DNA of 64,000 nucleotides from Campylorhamphus procurvoides. Lineage: Eukaryota > Chordata > Aves > Passeriformes > Dendrocolaptidae. Positions 26,166 to 39,656 of this stretch are shown here, in pieces (positions within the stretch are counted from its first letter, which is position 1; each line of letters starts with the position of its first letter). A program made the position numbers and the translations under genes. A model generated the notes under the pieces. The model worked only from the letters and a program-made list of their open reading frames with translations. It ran no database searches and had not been told where the DNA came from. The stretch lies in NCBI GenBank assembly GCA_013396655.1, contig WBMV01003156.1, forward strand, positions 2,685,361 to 2,749,360, written 5' to 3'.

Positions 26166-27617
26166 AGCCACCCTGGAAGCTCAACCTTCACCCCAGTCTG
26201 CTCCCTGGCACCAGCAGAAACAGTGCGGAAATCAGGTCTCCTTGAACCCTCATCTCAGGTGCTCACTCATTTCCTTAAGGAAAAAAAATAACTGGACACA
26301 TCACCTACCTGTGACCCACTTCAGGAGTGAAACAACACTCTGCAGACAACATTTCACCAGCTCTTTTCACCCCCACAGATGGCAGTCATTTCTTTATTCC
26401 CTCTGTCTCAGTGCCTCCTCAGGCAAAATGCTGCTGGTAAGTTTTGATGGGAACAGTGCAACACAGGTTAAATCACTGGTATTCTCATCTCTTGCAGTTA
26501 CAACCACCTCTGAATTTAATACTGCTGCATGTTTTAGTACAGCAGTGCTTGCATGACAAAATATTAAAAGGCTTTCCACCTTTTTACCATATACCCTGCT
26601 TCCAAGGGTTTATACTTTAGCTGGGAAAATGCTCACAGCTGAAGATCAGCATTCAAAATCTCAGTGTGGAGGCAGCATTTCATTTCAGTTGTGAGAGGGA
26701 AAACAGTATGTCATTTTTATAACTATCAATAGAAGGCTTCTGTAGGGCTTTTACTTTTGGATTTTTTTCCAGATATAAGATATTTCACTTTTTCAAGTTA
26801 AGCAACTGGATGTATTAATAAGTGACAACCATTGATGAGAGCATGAACAAGAAAAGGTGACTATCTTTAAAAAAAAGCTACAAAATTAGTGTACCTTTTC
26901 GACAGTTTTACATGAAACACAAATACACATCTCTGTAGAGCATAACAATGAAGTCATCACTACAGGATGCAGCATTGACAAAACTGTAATAGATGTTAAA
27001 TACTGGCTTCATACCTTTCCATTCAGGAGAAAAGAGCGATACTAACAGCAGGGACATGTAAAACAGAAGAATTCTGAAGTCTATCATTTCTAAAATCTTA
27101 CAAGGAATCAAAAAACTGTTCTTCATGTTAGAGAACTTAGAAGAGGCTTAAAAGAGGATATCAGCCTTTGCTTGCCAATTCTCATGTTGTATTGGTTGTG
27201 TCCATTGATATTACTTCTGAAATATTTGCTAATTATGTTGTCCTTATATCAAAATATCTTGTTTATTAACATAACATTTTAATTTCTTCACCTATCTTCC
27301 TAGCTGCAAACATACAGAGAACTGGATTTGTCTGCAGTCCCAAAACATGCATCACATACATATACATCTTTGTGGAATTCAATTCATGGCATGGGAGAAT
27401 AAGAGGTTAATTCATTTCCAATATCTATCACCACAGGAACTGAAATAATAAAGTATTCTACATTATTTAAGATTGTGTGCCATTCCCTTATCTCATGAGC
27501 TTCATTAGAAACAGAGAGAATGTGAGAAAGCAGAGAAGATAACCATACATTAGAAATAACCATCCCTACCTATTAAAAAAATCACATTGAACAGAAAACC
27601 TAATACATACTTGTGGG

Positions 27618-27652
27618 TATATATATACATATACAATATATACATATACACA
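27618..27652. repeat. TA/CA-type microsatellite
   Basis: Alternating TATATATA, CATATA and TACATATACACA words over about 35 bp, interrupted by single substitutions. It is a short imperfect dinucleotide repeat. Confidence 0.8.
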
Positions 27653-30600
27653 AATGATAATACTTACACACATGCAAACATACACAACTATAGTATTATT
27701 TTAAAGTAGATATATAGATGTAGAGCGTGAAAGGAAAGGGTAAACGTCCAAGACTCATTGCAATGTGGAGTTTGACAGAAATAGGATAATTGCTACACCT
27801 GGTACTAGAATGGGCTTGTAGGTACCTTAATTTAAAGGAATCTGGAAATAAGGGAAAGCTTAAGACCACTGAAGTCTTCCATGTAGCCACAGTACACAAA
27901 AATACTCCAGTGCTTATTCCACTGAGGGGTAAACATGTCTCCTTCCTAGCTGACAAACTGCATGAACCAATGCAGAGCTTTCTAATGCACAGCCATCAGC
28001 CCAGTCATGAGGGGTGATGGATAATGCAAGTCATGAACCACCGTATTTGCTCCTTGTGGTGACAGTTTTTAATTTCATTTCTAGAGAAACTCCTCACCTA
28101 TCAATCTTTGAATTGTCTGTGTCTAATCCTTGTTCAGGAAATATGGCTTGACATAATCAACTTTATCAATTATTGCACAATAGCTAATCTCTTGCTACAG
28201 AAGAAAACATTGAGAAGGTGTAATGGCATTACTATGAGAATACTTCACCTGTCCCCTAAATCATTCCTATACTATTAAGCCTCAGAGCTAAGTATAGTTC
28301 AGAAAATTTCACTGATAGGCTCCTCCAGGGCATTACTACCAGATTACTCCCATGATTTGATGACAGGATATGTTATAAACATACACAATTGCTTGAAAGA
28401 TATTAATTGCAACGTATGCTCTTCTGCTAAGCTCTTGCCGACAGCAATATAAAAATTAAATCCCGTCAATGCTGTTTTCATATGCATGGATATCATTAGA
28501 ATATTCTTATGGCAGCCTGCATTGAAAGTTGTGTACTCATCTTCCAAGTGAATCCCGTGGTCTGTTGCAGTTATCTTGGTGGTTGCCTACATGGGGGAAT
28601 TTGTGCAAAATAAGGCTGTGTTTGAATTTACTGCTCAGTAATTACTTCAGACAACTCTGCATGTGCACCACTTAGTGTGAGGAAACTCTTCTGCCTTAAC
28701 TCAGGAAATGGTGTTATCTTACACAGGAGCACTTTTGGGGCTCAATTAAAAATGTCAGATGAGGGCTAAGCTATTTTCTCATTGCAGAAATCACACTTGT
28801 GTGCCTTCCTCCACTTGTGGATATATCCTTATAGATTCTCTCTCTTTCTATGTCCTTAAACTGCTTTTTCCTTCAGCCTCACCTCTACTATGTAAAAATA
28901 AATAGCCTGCCATTGTAAGGTAAAGATTTATTGGCTCCACCAGAAATATCCTAAGTCTCAAGTTCAAGAGAGGCTGAGGTTGTGATGCATGAAACTTGGT
29001 TTCGCTTGCCTGATCAATTCTGCAAAAAGTCTATCCTAACAATTTCTTTTCACAACAAAATTCTTAGAAAACCGCTGTAAGCCTTCAGTGTGTTAAAGGC
29101 ATCGTTTAAAAATATTTCCCTCAAAAAGTAAAGCACTGCCAAAAATACATCCTCTTATGTACAAATACCATCAGTTCATTCAAATGCAGTTTAATAACTT
29201 CTATGTATCCTTGAGACAAACATGACATGAGATTTCAGAACTCTGAAATAAAATAGTTTTGGGTTAGTTTCTAACAAAGGTTCCACTATTTCGGCATGTT
29301 TGCTTTTATTAACTGAGAGTTTAAAAATTCCTCCAAGCTCCAGAGTGAATAAAAAAAAACAAATGAATTTTTATTATATATGTCTCTTTGATAGGAGGTG
29401 AACGTATTGAAAAATGGGGACCCCTTTGCTTCCCTCCCCTTACCCCATGCATCTATACACCCCATGCTAATACACACACACAGAAAGCAATAAGAGTTTT
29501 TAAAGATCACAGAGATCCTGGAGAGTCAGCATTAATGGAACTTAAAAAAGCATGTAAAAAGACAACAGAGAAAACCAAAACCATTAACAAACATGCCCAG
29601 GGGCTGAGAGAATAACAATAAGAGACTCTATGCTCAGTTACGCTGTCAGAAATGCTCTCCTTAGGCGAGGGTGATTTAATCACGCAGGGACTGACTGCAG
29701 CGGAGGTGGAGGTGTGCATGCCCAGCTGCCCACCAGCCTCATTCCACATCCAGGCTCACTCTCCTTCATAATAAAGACTTCTAGAAGACTTTGGAGCCTT
29801 TGTGCAGGCAGAATGGGGAATAAATGCTGCATGGTGGGTGTTGGGGGCTGGTTCTTAAGAGGAACATTCCTCTGGGGAGCCCTCCAGGGTCCAAGCCCCT
29901 TGTTATATGCATTTATGTAAAACCAACATGTTACAGTGTATAAAATGAACCATTTTTGGCCCAAGAGCACAGGTGCAAGGTCAACCCCATTGTCCCAGGG
30001 TTATAAGCCCCTCAAAGCAGTAGCCCTTCTCATCAGACTCATGCAGCTTGGGCAAAACCAATTTTAAGGGTAATAATGAGCCACCAGCCAGCATATTTAT
30101 AAAACCGTGCTAGTTGGAGCAAATTCAGGTGGGAAAAAGGATTACAGAATAAGGTGTAGAACGTGGCAGCACACATGTCAAAGTGACCCCACACACTCCA
30201 TCCTGGAGCAAGGAGGAAGGAACCACTAACAGCAACCTCACCCTTCTTGAAGCAAAGGACTTGGGGGTGAGGGGAGGGCATAATGACTCCCTGAATTCAC
30301 CCTCTCCAGGCTGAAACCTTCCAGCTAGGGATGCAAAGGGGCAACAGGAAAGTGAGCTCACATCAGAGAAAAGGGTGCATACTAGAAAGTCAGTCTATAA
30401 TTAAAAACTATTTATGACCATAAAGTATCCATAGCATTGTAACTGAGCAAAGGATTCTTTGATTAGACTGATGAAATTTTAATTAGACTGAGAAAACAGT
30501 GTAGATTTGCCCAGCACCTCTGCTCCTTCCACCCACAGAAACATTTTGAGTGTATCAAACTGGTGAAGTATCAGTCTGCAACTGTGGTGCAACAAAGCTC

Positions 30601-31463
30601 TAAATGGACTTATTACAAACAAAATCAGTCAGAAATTCTACAGATAAATCTGAAAAAAGATTACTTAAGAATAATTCATCACAAAAAGGAAAAAAAATAA
30701 TAATCCTGGGCTCCAAAGTGTGACTGATTTGAGACAATGTTTTGCCATAAAGATTGAACTGGTTCCTCTTAGGAATGGAACCTTGAATTTTATTGTGTGT
30801 CTAGGCATTGTGCAGAGAGATCTAAATTGCCACCAACAATATTGACAGGACCAGTGCCAAAGAAAACCGATGACTTCCTCAGTGTCTAGAACAGAGCTCC
30901 AACGATTTTCCTGGTATTCTGAAAAAAATGCTAGGGGGGTAAAATAAGTTAACTCTAGAAAACTGTAAGGGCAAGCTGCAGGAATAGGGATTCAGCTGGA
31001 GGGAAAGATGATAGGGCATTCATACCTACTGAACTCCCTGCCCATAAATGTGAGAGGCTTATCAGGGACACACCAAAACTTAAACCAGTAACTTCTGGAC
31101 AAGAATATGCAAGATCATCCTTAAAACAAAAGGGATCCAATACAAAGCAACAGTAAAAGAAACAAAGTTCTCTGAAAAAATAATATTCCCCTGATTCCTC
31201 TTAATTATGCAATACTGAAGACAGGGCTCACTTTCATTATCTAACCAAGTGCAAACTGGGAAGCAAAAGCCATTTTTTTCCCCCCAAACCACCGAGAGCC
31301 ATGTATTGTAAATATCCTCTCTCTTCTTCCAATCACATAATTGGAAGGTTATTTTCATTTTTTATAAAGTACCTCGTGTGCATTACAGTAATTGGGCAGA
31401 GATTTATCGGGAGAGGAGGAAGCACACTGGAGGCTGCACTACCAGATGATGAACCTCTGTCAT

Positions 31464-31500
31464 GTGCTGTGGCTCTGACCCTGTTGGGTCAGAGCTGCAC
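31464..31500. repeat. Compact inverted repeat (stem-loop)
   Basis: GCTCTGACCC at 31472-31481 is exactly complementary to GGGTCAGAGC at 31486-31495, with a four-base TGTT loop. A further GTGC/GCAC pair (31464-31467 with 31497-31500) extends the helix across a small internal loop. A perfect 10-bp stem with a four-base loop is stable as RNA or as a cruciform. No flanking context shows whether it is transcribed. Confidence 0.75.
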
Positions 31501-32444
31501 TTCTGCCATGTAATGAAGCAACTTAGAACTACTTATTCAAAGCCCTGAACTTAATTAGTGGTAAAGTGAAACAACTAACATGCAGTGAATAGACTGCCAA
31601 CTTTGCTTCTTTCTATTCATAAACCTTCTATGATTAGCAAAAATAATTCTTGCAATTACTCAAATTTAATTCACCATATTATTAAAATAATATTTAGTCT
31701 ACAGCTCATTCACCAGGAGCACAAATGTTATAAATGAGTTTACTAATTTTGAATATCTGAGTAGATCACATGGTTCAAGGTGTAAAGCTCAGAATCAGAG
31801 TGCCTGGGCAATCACCTGCGGCACTGGGTTTTACATTAACTTCCCTGCTTTATACTCTGAACACTGAATAAATGTTAGATAAATTAATTGTCACTGGTCC
31901 ACTTATTCGCTAAGCATTTTTGGAAGAGAAGTATAACCAAGGGAAAAGTATTGCATACAAGGGTTTGCAAGGGAAAGAGAAATACAGGCAAAAAATTATG
32001 AATGGAAAACACCTGCATTTTTCACGAGTGCAAATACGGAGACTTTTGAACTGAAGCTGTTAGCAAGCTCCCAATTAGGAACATACATGATAGGAAGAGA
32101 GCTCAGCACAGGATACTTCACTCAAAAATGTAAGAATGCTGATAAATCTGAGTTGGCATTTAATAATAACACAGCCCATGCCGTGCAACTCCTGCATGGG
32201 TACATTCATAGTACTGGAAGTACCTAAACCAAGAGCTTGCTGCCCTGTTTGTGCTGCCCTTAACCCCTTCCTAGACCTCTGTTCTTAAATTTTTTTCCTC
32301 TTTTCTCTGAAGAATTTATTCAGAAGATTGACTGAAGTTGTGGTCTTCCCTCACCCCGGCCTGCTGCCCCTCTCAGCTCCAGCAGTGGGTGAGGGAAGAA
32401 ATGTGAGTGCTAATGAAAAGGACATTTTGGATTGTGGAATAAAC

Positions 32445-32728
32445 CCTTCATTCAAAGATGCAAGGAGACTTTTTACCACAGCCTCTAGTGACAAGGGGCA
32501 ACGCTTTTAAACTGAAAAGGGGTAGGTAGGTTTAGACTGGACAAGAGGAATAAATTTCTCACAATAAGAGTGGTGAGGCACTGGAACAGTGGAGAAGTTG
32601 TGGATGCTCCACGCATGGAAGTGTTCAAGGCCAGGTTGGATGGAGATTTTATGTAGTAAAAGATGTCCCTGCCTATGGACCTGATGATTTTTAAAAGCTC
32701 CTTCCAACCCAAACCATTCTGTGATTTG
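32445..32728 (+). mobile_element. CR1 LINE 3' end, 5'-truncated
   Basis: About 280 bp of the 3' part of an avian CR1. The sense strand reads through the 'LFTxASSDRxxGNGFKL' block near 32465-32510. It continues with TGGTGAGGCACTGGAACAG at 32571-32589, then the GTGGATGC and GTTCAAGGCCAGGTTGGATG blocks. It ends with the untranslated tail CTCCTTCCAACCCAAACCAT and a decayed ATTCTGTGATT at about 32728. Substitutions and small indels break the frame. Copies truncated to the last few hundred bases are the commonest CR1 form. Confidence 0.9.
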
Positions 32729-35700
32729 TTAAAAAAGGGCAGAGATGAGAGAAAGATGAGTGCATGTATGAAACAATTTACATACTAAAGGGGGGAAAAA
32801 AGCAGACTGGGAGTGTTTATGCTGAGGGAGGAAAAAATGTTCTTTGTAAGTAACTAGGCAGGACTCTTGTGGCAGAAGGGAGGGAGATATGTCCTGTCCA
32901 CCATACCAAAGCCCCGGCCCCCTGGGGAAACCAAAGACCTGAACCACCCTTCTGCAGCAGCTGTCCTCCGAAAAACCTGCATGCATGGGGTGCTCACACA
33001 GCTTGAACTTGGCCACCAGGACTGTGGGACTCATCAAAAACCCACTACATGGCAAGAGTGCTTTAGGCTCAGCCACAGATGTTGAGAAAAATCAATGAAG
33101 AGCACAGAGTAGTGAACAGGGTTTATCAGCTGAAACAGTGGAAATGGGGAATTATTGACCAGCAGATCTGTAACAAGGGGAATTTGAGGCTTGTTGTCTT
33201 TGTGATCTTTTTACCTGAGAAAGTAAAGCAAAGATGTCATATAAGGCACAAAAGAATACCTCTAGCTCAGTCCTTGATCACCAGGAGGCTGGAGAGTGCT
33301 CCAGCCCAGCCCTGGAGCAGCTCCCAGCTCAGTGCACTCCAGGAGCACTCCTTGAGCACAGGTAGGGCACACACTGGGGTTTTCCCCATCTCATGATGGT
33401 GTCTACTGGCCACAGAGATTGCTTTGTAATAAAAGATTTTCTACAGATAATTGTCAAACAGACAGCACTGTACATCCAAAACTACTTCTGGTCTGACTCG
33501 GTAAGCAGTGTCTGTAGTCTTTGTTAATTCCTACCAATTTTTATGCCATATATTTATATGTTGTAGATACCATTTGAAGTATTTTTCTAGCTCAGAACCA
33601 ATGGAAACACCATAAGATTTCATGAAAGAGATTTCCCCTAGATGGAAATTGAAAATTTTTTTACAAAAGCATGAACACACTGGGACATATTCTCTTTTTG
33701 AAATCCCGACTGTAGGCAGAGCACGCATGAGATTATATAACGAGAAGTGAGAGGCATAAATGGCTTCTTGTTTGCAAATGGAAACCATGCCTTTCCCCTC
33801 TGTCCCAAGTATAGAACGGGTCAGAAGAATTAAAAGGTTCTTCGGTTATGATGGACTCAATCTAGGGGACAGGCTCTTTTGTTTGAAGGAACAGGGAGCC
33901 TATAGGCTATCCCTACAGATAGGGAGCCTATCCTCACTCTGCTACTGTGGTCCTGAGGGTATCTGCCTCTAAAACCTTTGCAACATCTCTTGACACCAAC
34001 ATGTTATCATGACTTTAATAATCTATTATGATCAATCCACCCCAAAATTCAATGTCTAGCTGAAGCTTGAACACCACCACTCTGTGAAAATTCCCCATAA
34101 TTTGAACAAGATTTCAGCACGGTTAGCACATGTCAAAGTTCAGATTTCTGTGAGCTCAAATCAAGCTCTTTTCCAGTCAACCAGCTACACATATTGAACA
34201 ATATCTATTTATCCTCAAATGTATAATGAAAATACTGTTTCTGCTAATATAATTATGCAGGAGGGCTGTTCAGTTGCCTGTGCAAAATGAGCTGATGGTT
34301 GTGATTTAATTTACAGTGGACAAGAGACAATACTGTAAGGAACCCTAATAGTTTCTTTTTACTGGTGGAACCTGAATAGAAATGAAAAGTAATGTGCCCT
34401 ACACTGCTGTGGTTCAGGAAATAATCCACACAAAAAAAAAGCATCAAAAAAGGGTGAAAGAGAAAGGAGGGTGTCAACTATAGATGAATAATACACAGAC
34501 ATGTCCACAGTGATCTGAATAATTCAGCACACAAAATTAAAGCATGTTTCACATCTGCCACCATAAAAGATAAAGTTATCGAGTCTGTTTTAAAAGTATA
34601 ATGATTACAAGAGAACACTTCTGATTCACGCTCAGGTCCAGTTTGAGTGCCAACCCTGTGCTACCCACAAAAGAACATCTCAGAGCTCTGGGCTGAAAGA
34701 GTTCCAGCTGCAGTGTTTTAATTAACCTGAAACAAGCAGCAAACTTTTAAAAATGCCGCGTGTTACCAATAAACCTCAGTGGTGCTGAGCAATTTGTAAA
34801 GACCCCTGCACTCCTTGGACGCCTTCACCAAAATGCCCATGGTGAGATGCACAAAACTGCCCACAGTGGTGGCCTCTGCCGCTGCGTTCCCATAAGAACA
34901 TCCCTGGCCTCACTCACCCTCCCTACACCCCATCCTACTGCACTGCCAAGCCTTCTGCATGTGAATTTGGGATGCCAGCCTAAAAAGCATCCAGCCTCCC
35001 TGACTTTCTATGTGCAAAGTTGCACAATCTGAGATTACAACTGGTTTCAAATGCACTGATTTTCCAACAAATGCTTCTTTTCCAAGTGGAGAATGACCGG
35101 CGGATAAACACCAAATGGTTCCAGTAGGTCCATATGCCTTTCAAATTTTCACCAAGATAAAATGAGAGAGAAAATATAGTAAGCAGGAAATTCCTTCCTA
35201 CCATGTGGATGATACGTGACAGCCACGGCTTTACTATACGGTGCACCTTATGTACTCCACCTGATGCAAATCCAGGTTCATTTCTTTTGGGGGAGCCAAG
35301 GAGGGCACGTGGGGATGTTCAGCTGCTGCTGCAAGGCAGCACTTTGATCCCAGTCACAGGGAAACAGCCCCTCATTCTCACTGCTGAGATGCCAGCCAGC
35401 CCATGGCACTGGCAGGGACCCACCTGCTGTGGGCCAGGCACTGCCTCTGTGCCAGCCACCCACGAGCCAGCTGGGGAGAAATGGCTCAGCACCCCCCTCT
35501 GGACAAGCACCAGAAGTGATTCCTGGAATCTCTGAAACATTTCTCATAAAGGAACAGTACAGTTACACACGTCACTGCCTTGGTATTTTATGTTAAGAGA
35601 CCTATGGCAAACAATAATTTTTAATTAAGTTATTGCTTTTAAAAATGCTGCAAGGTGCATATTCCTACAATAGGGAAGTATTGCTGCTAGCTAGTTTTTA

Positions 35701-38700
35701 AATGTAAATTCTCTAAAGCCTTGATTGGCCTTTTGGGGAAAACAACTTGCATTTCTTCTACATAAACCTCCATTTTTTTCATTTTAGAAAGTTACTTATA
35801 TCGGAGGGAGAAAAAAAAAAAATAAACCCCCACCAACCTCCCCCTTTAATCAGAATATTGAAGACAGTGTGTTTTTCATCAGTGAACAACCAAATCCTTT
35901 CTTCTTTGGTACTCTGGAGTATTAACAGGTGGCCATAGCCCCTAGCTGCATGAAACTACCATATGCTACAGAGATCAAAATTAATAAACTAACAGTACAA
36001 TCTGCCAGTTTATTGTGCTTGCATTAAATTTAAATTTTCTTCTTAGTGATTTTATTACTAAAAAGACATTTTTGGTGATTTTTATCTTTAATATCAATAG
36101 CTCTGATTTTGAATTGTTTGTTTTAGCCTCATGCCAGGTATAGATGTATAGAAATATATTTCTGACACTACACTTCAAAATACCACTTCACTTGTACTCC
36201 TCTATGACTATCTGTGGTAAAATGTTAGCAGTTCCCTATACTTTAAATGCTTTAACAGTGGAAAAGGCAGCAAATTTCCTCTGACATATGATTATGTGCA
36301 CAATAATGCATGATCTGAATATCATTTAACTGTACAAATTCAGTTCTTGTTAAATTCTAATCAGCCAGAACAAAGCAGCACATACAACCGTCTGCTCCCT
36401 TCTCCACTTGGCATCTTTAATGGTTCTTTTAAAAAATTCTCTTTTTTTCCTCCCTAAAAACTGACAAAAATTGTCAAAGAAACCCACTCATGCAAACACT
36501 AGATGAATGTGGGAATCACAAAGCATATCTTCATGTGGAGTAAACGAGCAGAGGTGCCTCCAAATACAAATGGGCAATGCTTTTCGTACTCTTCAGTGAG
36601 CCTCAGCGCTGGCTCCTGAATTGAAGCATATGCCAAAAAACTACACAAAATTCTGCATCCAAGACCAGGAGGAAAACATTATCCATATTGTAAACAACTT
36701 GCATGACAATTATGGCCTTGAATTACTAGCCTTCTATTCATGTGAGTAATCAGTAGTCCACTGAGTAGTTTCACTGTCTCCTCAGCAACTGCTTGTATAC
36801 AGATGCACTGCAGAAGGGTTTTGTCCTACTGAGGGGGGTGATGGCCAGGACTTACAGGGTCCAGCACAAGTTTTATGTTGAAGTTACACCAGCTCTGACC
36901 CTGTGTCAAATTAGGGTCTTGACTCCTCTATTTAGAGCATTTCCCAAGAGCATCCCCAGCCGTCCTCTCTCCTGACATTTCTGAGAGGACCTGTGCTTTG
37001 CTGTCTAACCTCTTTCAGCTGCTCATGGGCTATGCTGCTTTTAGCAAGAAGTTCTGAAAATATTGTATACATCCTTTTGACCTGCATCTTGCAATTTTAT
37101 TGCCTCACCCTCAGGGCTGGTGCATATTGATGCTGGGAAGAGCAGCTCGTTCTGGGTTAGGGAGAGGTTACACAGGACAGCATGGTAGTGGCAGGGAGAG
37201 GTAGTGGCAGAGAGATAAGGTTTATCACGTGGCTCCAGGGCCATTCCCTCATGTGTACAGCACTGAAACAATGGAAGAAAATAACAGAATTCACTGATTT
37301 ATTTTTTCTACCTCACTCCTACAACCTCCCAATCACCAAGAAAAACAAAGAGCCCTTTTTGACAAGCTCCTTCCCCAAAACCTATTTCAGTTTTTCTCCC
37401 CATTCTCAAAGGTTAGGACAGAAGGAGCAGAGGCAGTGGTATTAATCCTTCCTGAAAGTACTAGCTCAAACCCCACTGAAATCAATGGAAAGACTTCCAG
37501 TGATTTTAATAGACTCAGATCACAGCCCTTAGCAGACATGAGCTGTCTCCAGCATACTATCCTGGAGAAAAAAGATAGACAGGCAGACATGCCTTCTGCT
37601 TCCCACTCAGGTAGGGTTGGTGTCAGATGAAACTGCTCAGTTGCTGGGACCTCAGGACACACTTGCAACTTCAAAGACACAAGAGAAAACTAAGGAAAAA
37701 AGCTCACATACTAATCTGGTTTGGCAATATGCAGGGACCTCACTGAATTTTGTGATTCATGCCTCCAAACACAGGAGTTGTTTTTTTTTTCCCCTGAAAG
37801 AGATTGTTTTGATGTTTTCTAAATAAAGCATCTTCATGTTTAATTTCCAAATGACACTTCAAAGCTAGATGAATTATATCACTGGAAAGCTTTTTCATAA
37901 GGAGCTTTTCAAAGGATGCCAATTCTTGATTTTTGCAGGAAGAGAAAAAAAAATGACCTTGTTTTCACTTTTTTTTTTTTAAATTGCATGATGCAGCCAG
38001 CATATAATTTTGAGTAAATTATTTATACAGATCTCATCCCAGATATTTGGTTAAAATGATGGAAAGACATCCTTTTACCTGTGACACACAGAAACTTTTG
38101 AGATACCACTAAAATAAGAGCCTAATTCCTAATCATTACTCAGGAAAAAGTCTATGAAAACCAACCACAAGTTTCACCCTGGAAAAGGCAGAAGAATGAG
38201 ACTATAAACAATACACAGCTTTTCCTCAGTCAAGCTACTCTTTTAATTTTTATGCCTTGTTTTAATTTTGCTTTATTCTTACTTCCATGCTAGCTCAGTG
38301 TAAGATTTATTATCATTGATATACACCAGAATGCTCTTATGAATTTATAAGATCATGATTCCACTAATCTAAACATTTCTTATTAAGAATGAAGTTAATG
38401 CTCAGTCTGTAAAGTAATGCAGGTACTAATGGTTAATACAATCCTAATAACCAAAATATAATAAAGAAACCCAAACCAAAATGATATGTTGCAGACAAAG
38501 CATCTTCCAATACGTCAGCCTTGCAGATCTATTTCAATTAACATTTAAGAAAATCTGAGACATCATAAAATAAATCTAAGTACTAAGTTTCCAAGAAACA
38601 TAAACTGAACTGCAATTCCATTGTACGCAAACATATTCAATCTTCTAAAAGAGCTGAACTGTGGTTTCCAGTATTGGCAGAAGGCCCTCTTATAATAACA

Positions 38701-39113
38701 TTACACGTATACTGTAGTTCCCTTGATGTCTTTCATATTTTTTCATAAACAAAATTACAGTGACAGTGCAGTTCATTACAGGAGGTTTCATTAAAGAACT
38801 GGTTTATTTTAAGAGAACACCAGCAGAGAACTGTCTTCAGGGATGGAGCTGAGTAAAAAGTCTGATTATGCCTCCACAAAAATCAGGCAGAAATTATGCA
38901 GGATTCTGACACTGTAACACAGGAAAATCCTCTTAACAGACACAGGGAACAAACTGTTCCACTGTGACAATGCATTAATAAGCAGGTGCAGCCCTGTCAA
39001 GTTGCTGCAAGATGACAAGTTCGGCCCTCATGAGACTTGGCCTCCTGTTCTTTCCTAGGGCATGCAGTGCCGCAGCTTGAGCCCCCAGTGCTGGAGCAGG
39101 GACCCCAAGGGGG
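32729..39113. other. Noncoding DNA, no gene recognised
   Basis: Mixed unique sequence. A complex inverted and direct repeat lies at 33893-33931. Slightly GC-richer patches at about 33270-33370, 34780-34990 and 35280-35520 could not be classified. The open stretch 35203-35535 (+, 110 codons) overlaps others on the opposite strand and has no recognisable domain. A-rich and T-rich runs lie near 35811 and 37971. Confidence 0.5.
33893..33931. repeat. Overlapping palindrome and direct repeat
   Basis: AGCCTATAGGCT at 33897-33908 is a perfect 12-bp palindrome. AGGGAGCCTAT occurs at 33893-33903 and again at 33921-33931. The second copy is also complementary to ATAGGCTATCCCT at 33902-33914 with a two-base bulge. 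The segment can therefore form alternative short hairpins. Confidence 0.7.
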
Positions 39114-39656
39114 GTCACAGAATGCTTTGCCATGGAAAGGACCTTACAGATCACCTAGTTCCAATCACACTGCCATGGGCAGGGGTGCCATTCACTAGAC
39201 CAGGTTGCTCAAAGCCCCATCCAGCCTGGCCTTGAACACTTCCAGGGAAGGGGCATCCACAGCTTCTCTGTCAATTTGTTCACCTTACCACACTCAGCAA
39301 AGAATTTCTTCCTCATATCTAATCTAAACCTACTCTCTTTCCATTTAACACCATTCCCCTTTGTCCTATCACTACATGGTCTTGTAAAAAGTCCCTCTCC
39401 ATCTCTCTCATCGGCCCACTTTAGGTACTGGAAGGGACTCTTAAGTTCTCCCAGGAGCTTTCTCTTCTCCAGGCTGAACAACCCCAACCCTCTCAGCTTG
39501 TCTCCATTGCAGAGGGGCTCCAGCCCTATAACCATCTCCATGATCTTGCTCTGGACTCACTCCAACAGGTCCATGTCCTTCTTATGGTTGGGGGCCTCAG
39601 AGCTGGACTCAGTACTCCAAATGGGGTCTCATGAGAACAAAACAGAGGGGGGGGAG
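39114..39656 (-). mobile_element. CR1 LINE 3' end, 5'-truncated
   Basis: About 540 bp of avian CR1 on the minus strand. The 5' limit lies near 39656, just before the block equivalent to 'GVLSPVW...YCVQLWGPQ', and the 3' untranslated end lies at about 39114 (TCACAGAATGC on the + strand). In sense order it runs from the 'ECSPALRPPTIRRTWTCW'-like region through the ORF2 C-terminus and the short 3' UTR. It retains a long open C-terminal remnant, so it is among the best preserved CR1 copies here. The G-rich stretch at 39647-39654 corresponds to a pyrimidine-rich site inside the element. Confidence 0.93.
39209..39541 (-). pseudogene. CR1 ORF2 C-terminal remnant
   Basis: An uninterrupted stretch of 110 codons whose first part is the C-terminal region of the CR1 ORF2 polyprotein. 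Recognisable blocks are LGLFSLEKRKLLGE, FQYLKWADERDGEGLF, CSDRTKGNGVKWKE and RFRLDMRKKFF. After about residue 85 the reading departs from the family: the last residues (from VNKLTEKLW on) translate the conserved DNA in a shifted frame, so a small indel lies near 39285. The endonuclease and reverse transcriptase domains are absent because the element is 5'-truncated. It is not a functional gene. The apparent start Met is internal to the ancestral protein. Confidence 0.85.

Larger units (their letters stand above)
26166..32444. other. Noncoding DNA, no gene recognised
   Basis: Mostly AT-rich unique sequence. Minor items are a TA/CATA microsatellite at 27618-27652, a short CA run near 29472, a repeated ATTAGACTGA motif at 30462 and 30482, and a compact hairpin at 31464-31500. 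Open stretches on both strands (up to 104 codons, 26242-26556 +) have no recognisable domain. Confidence 0.55.
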
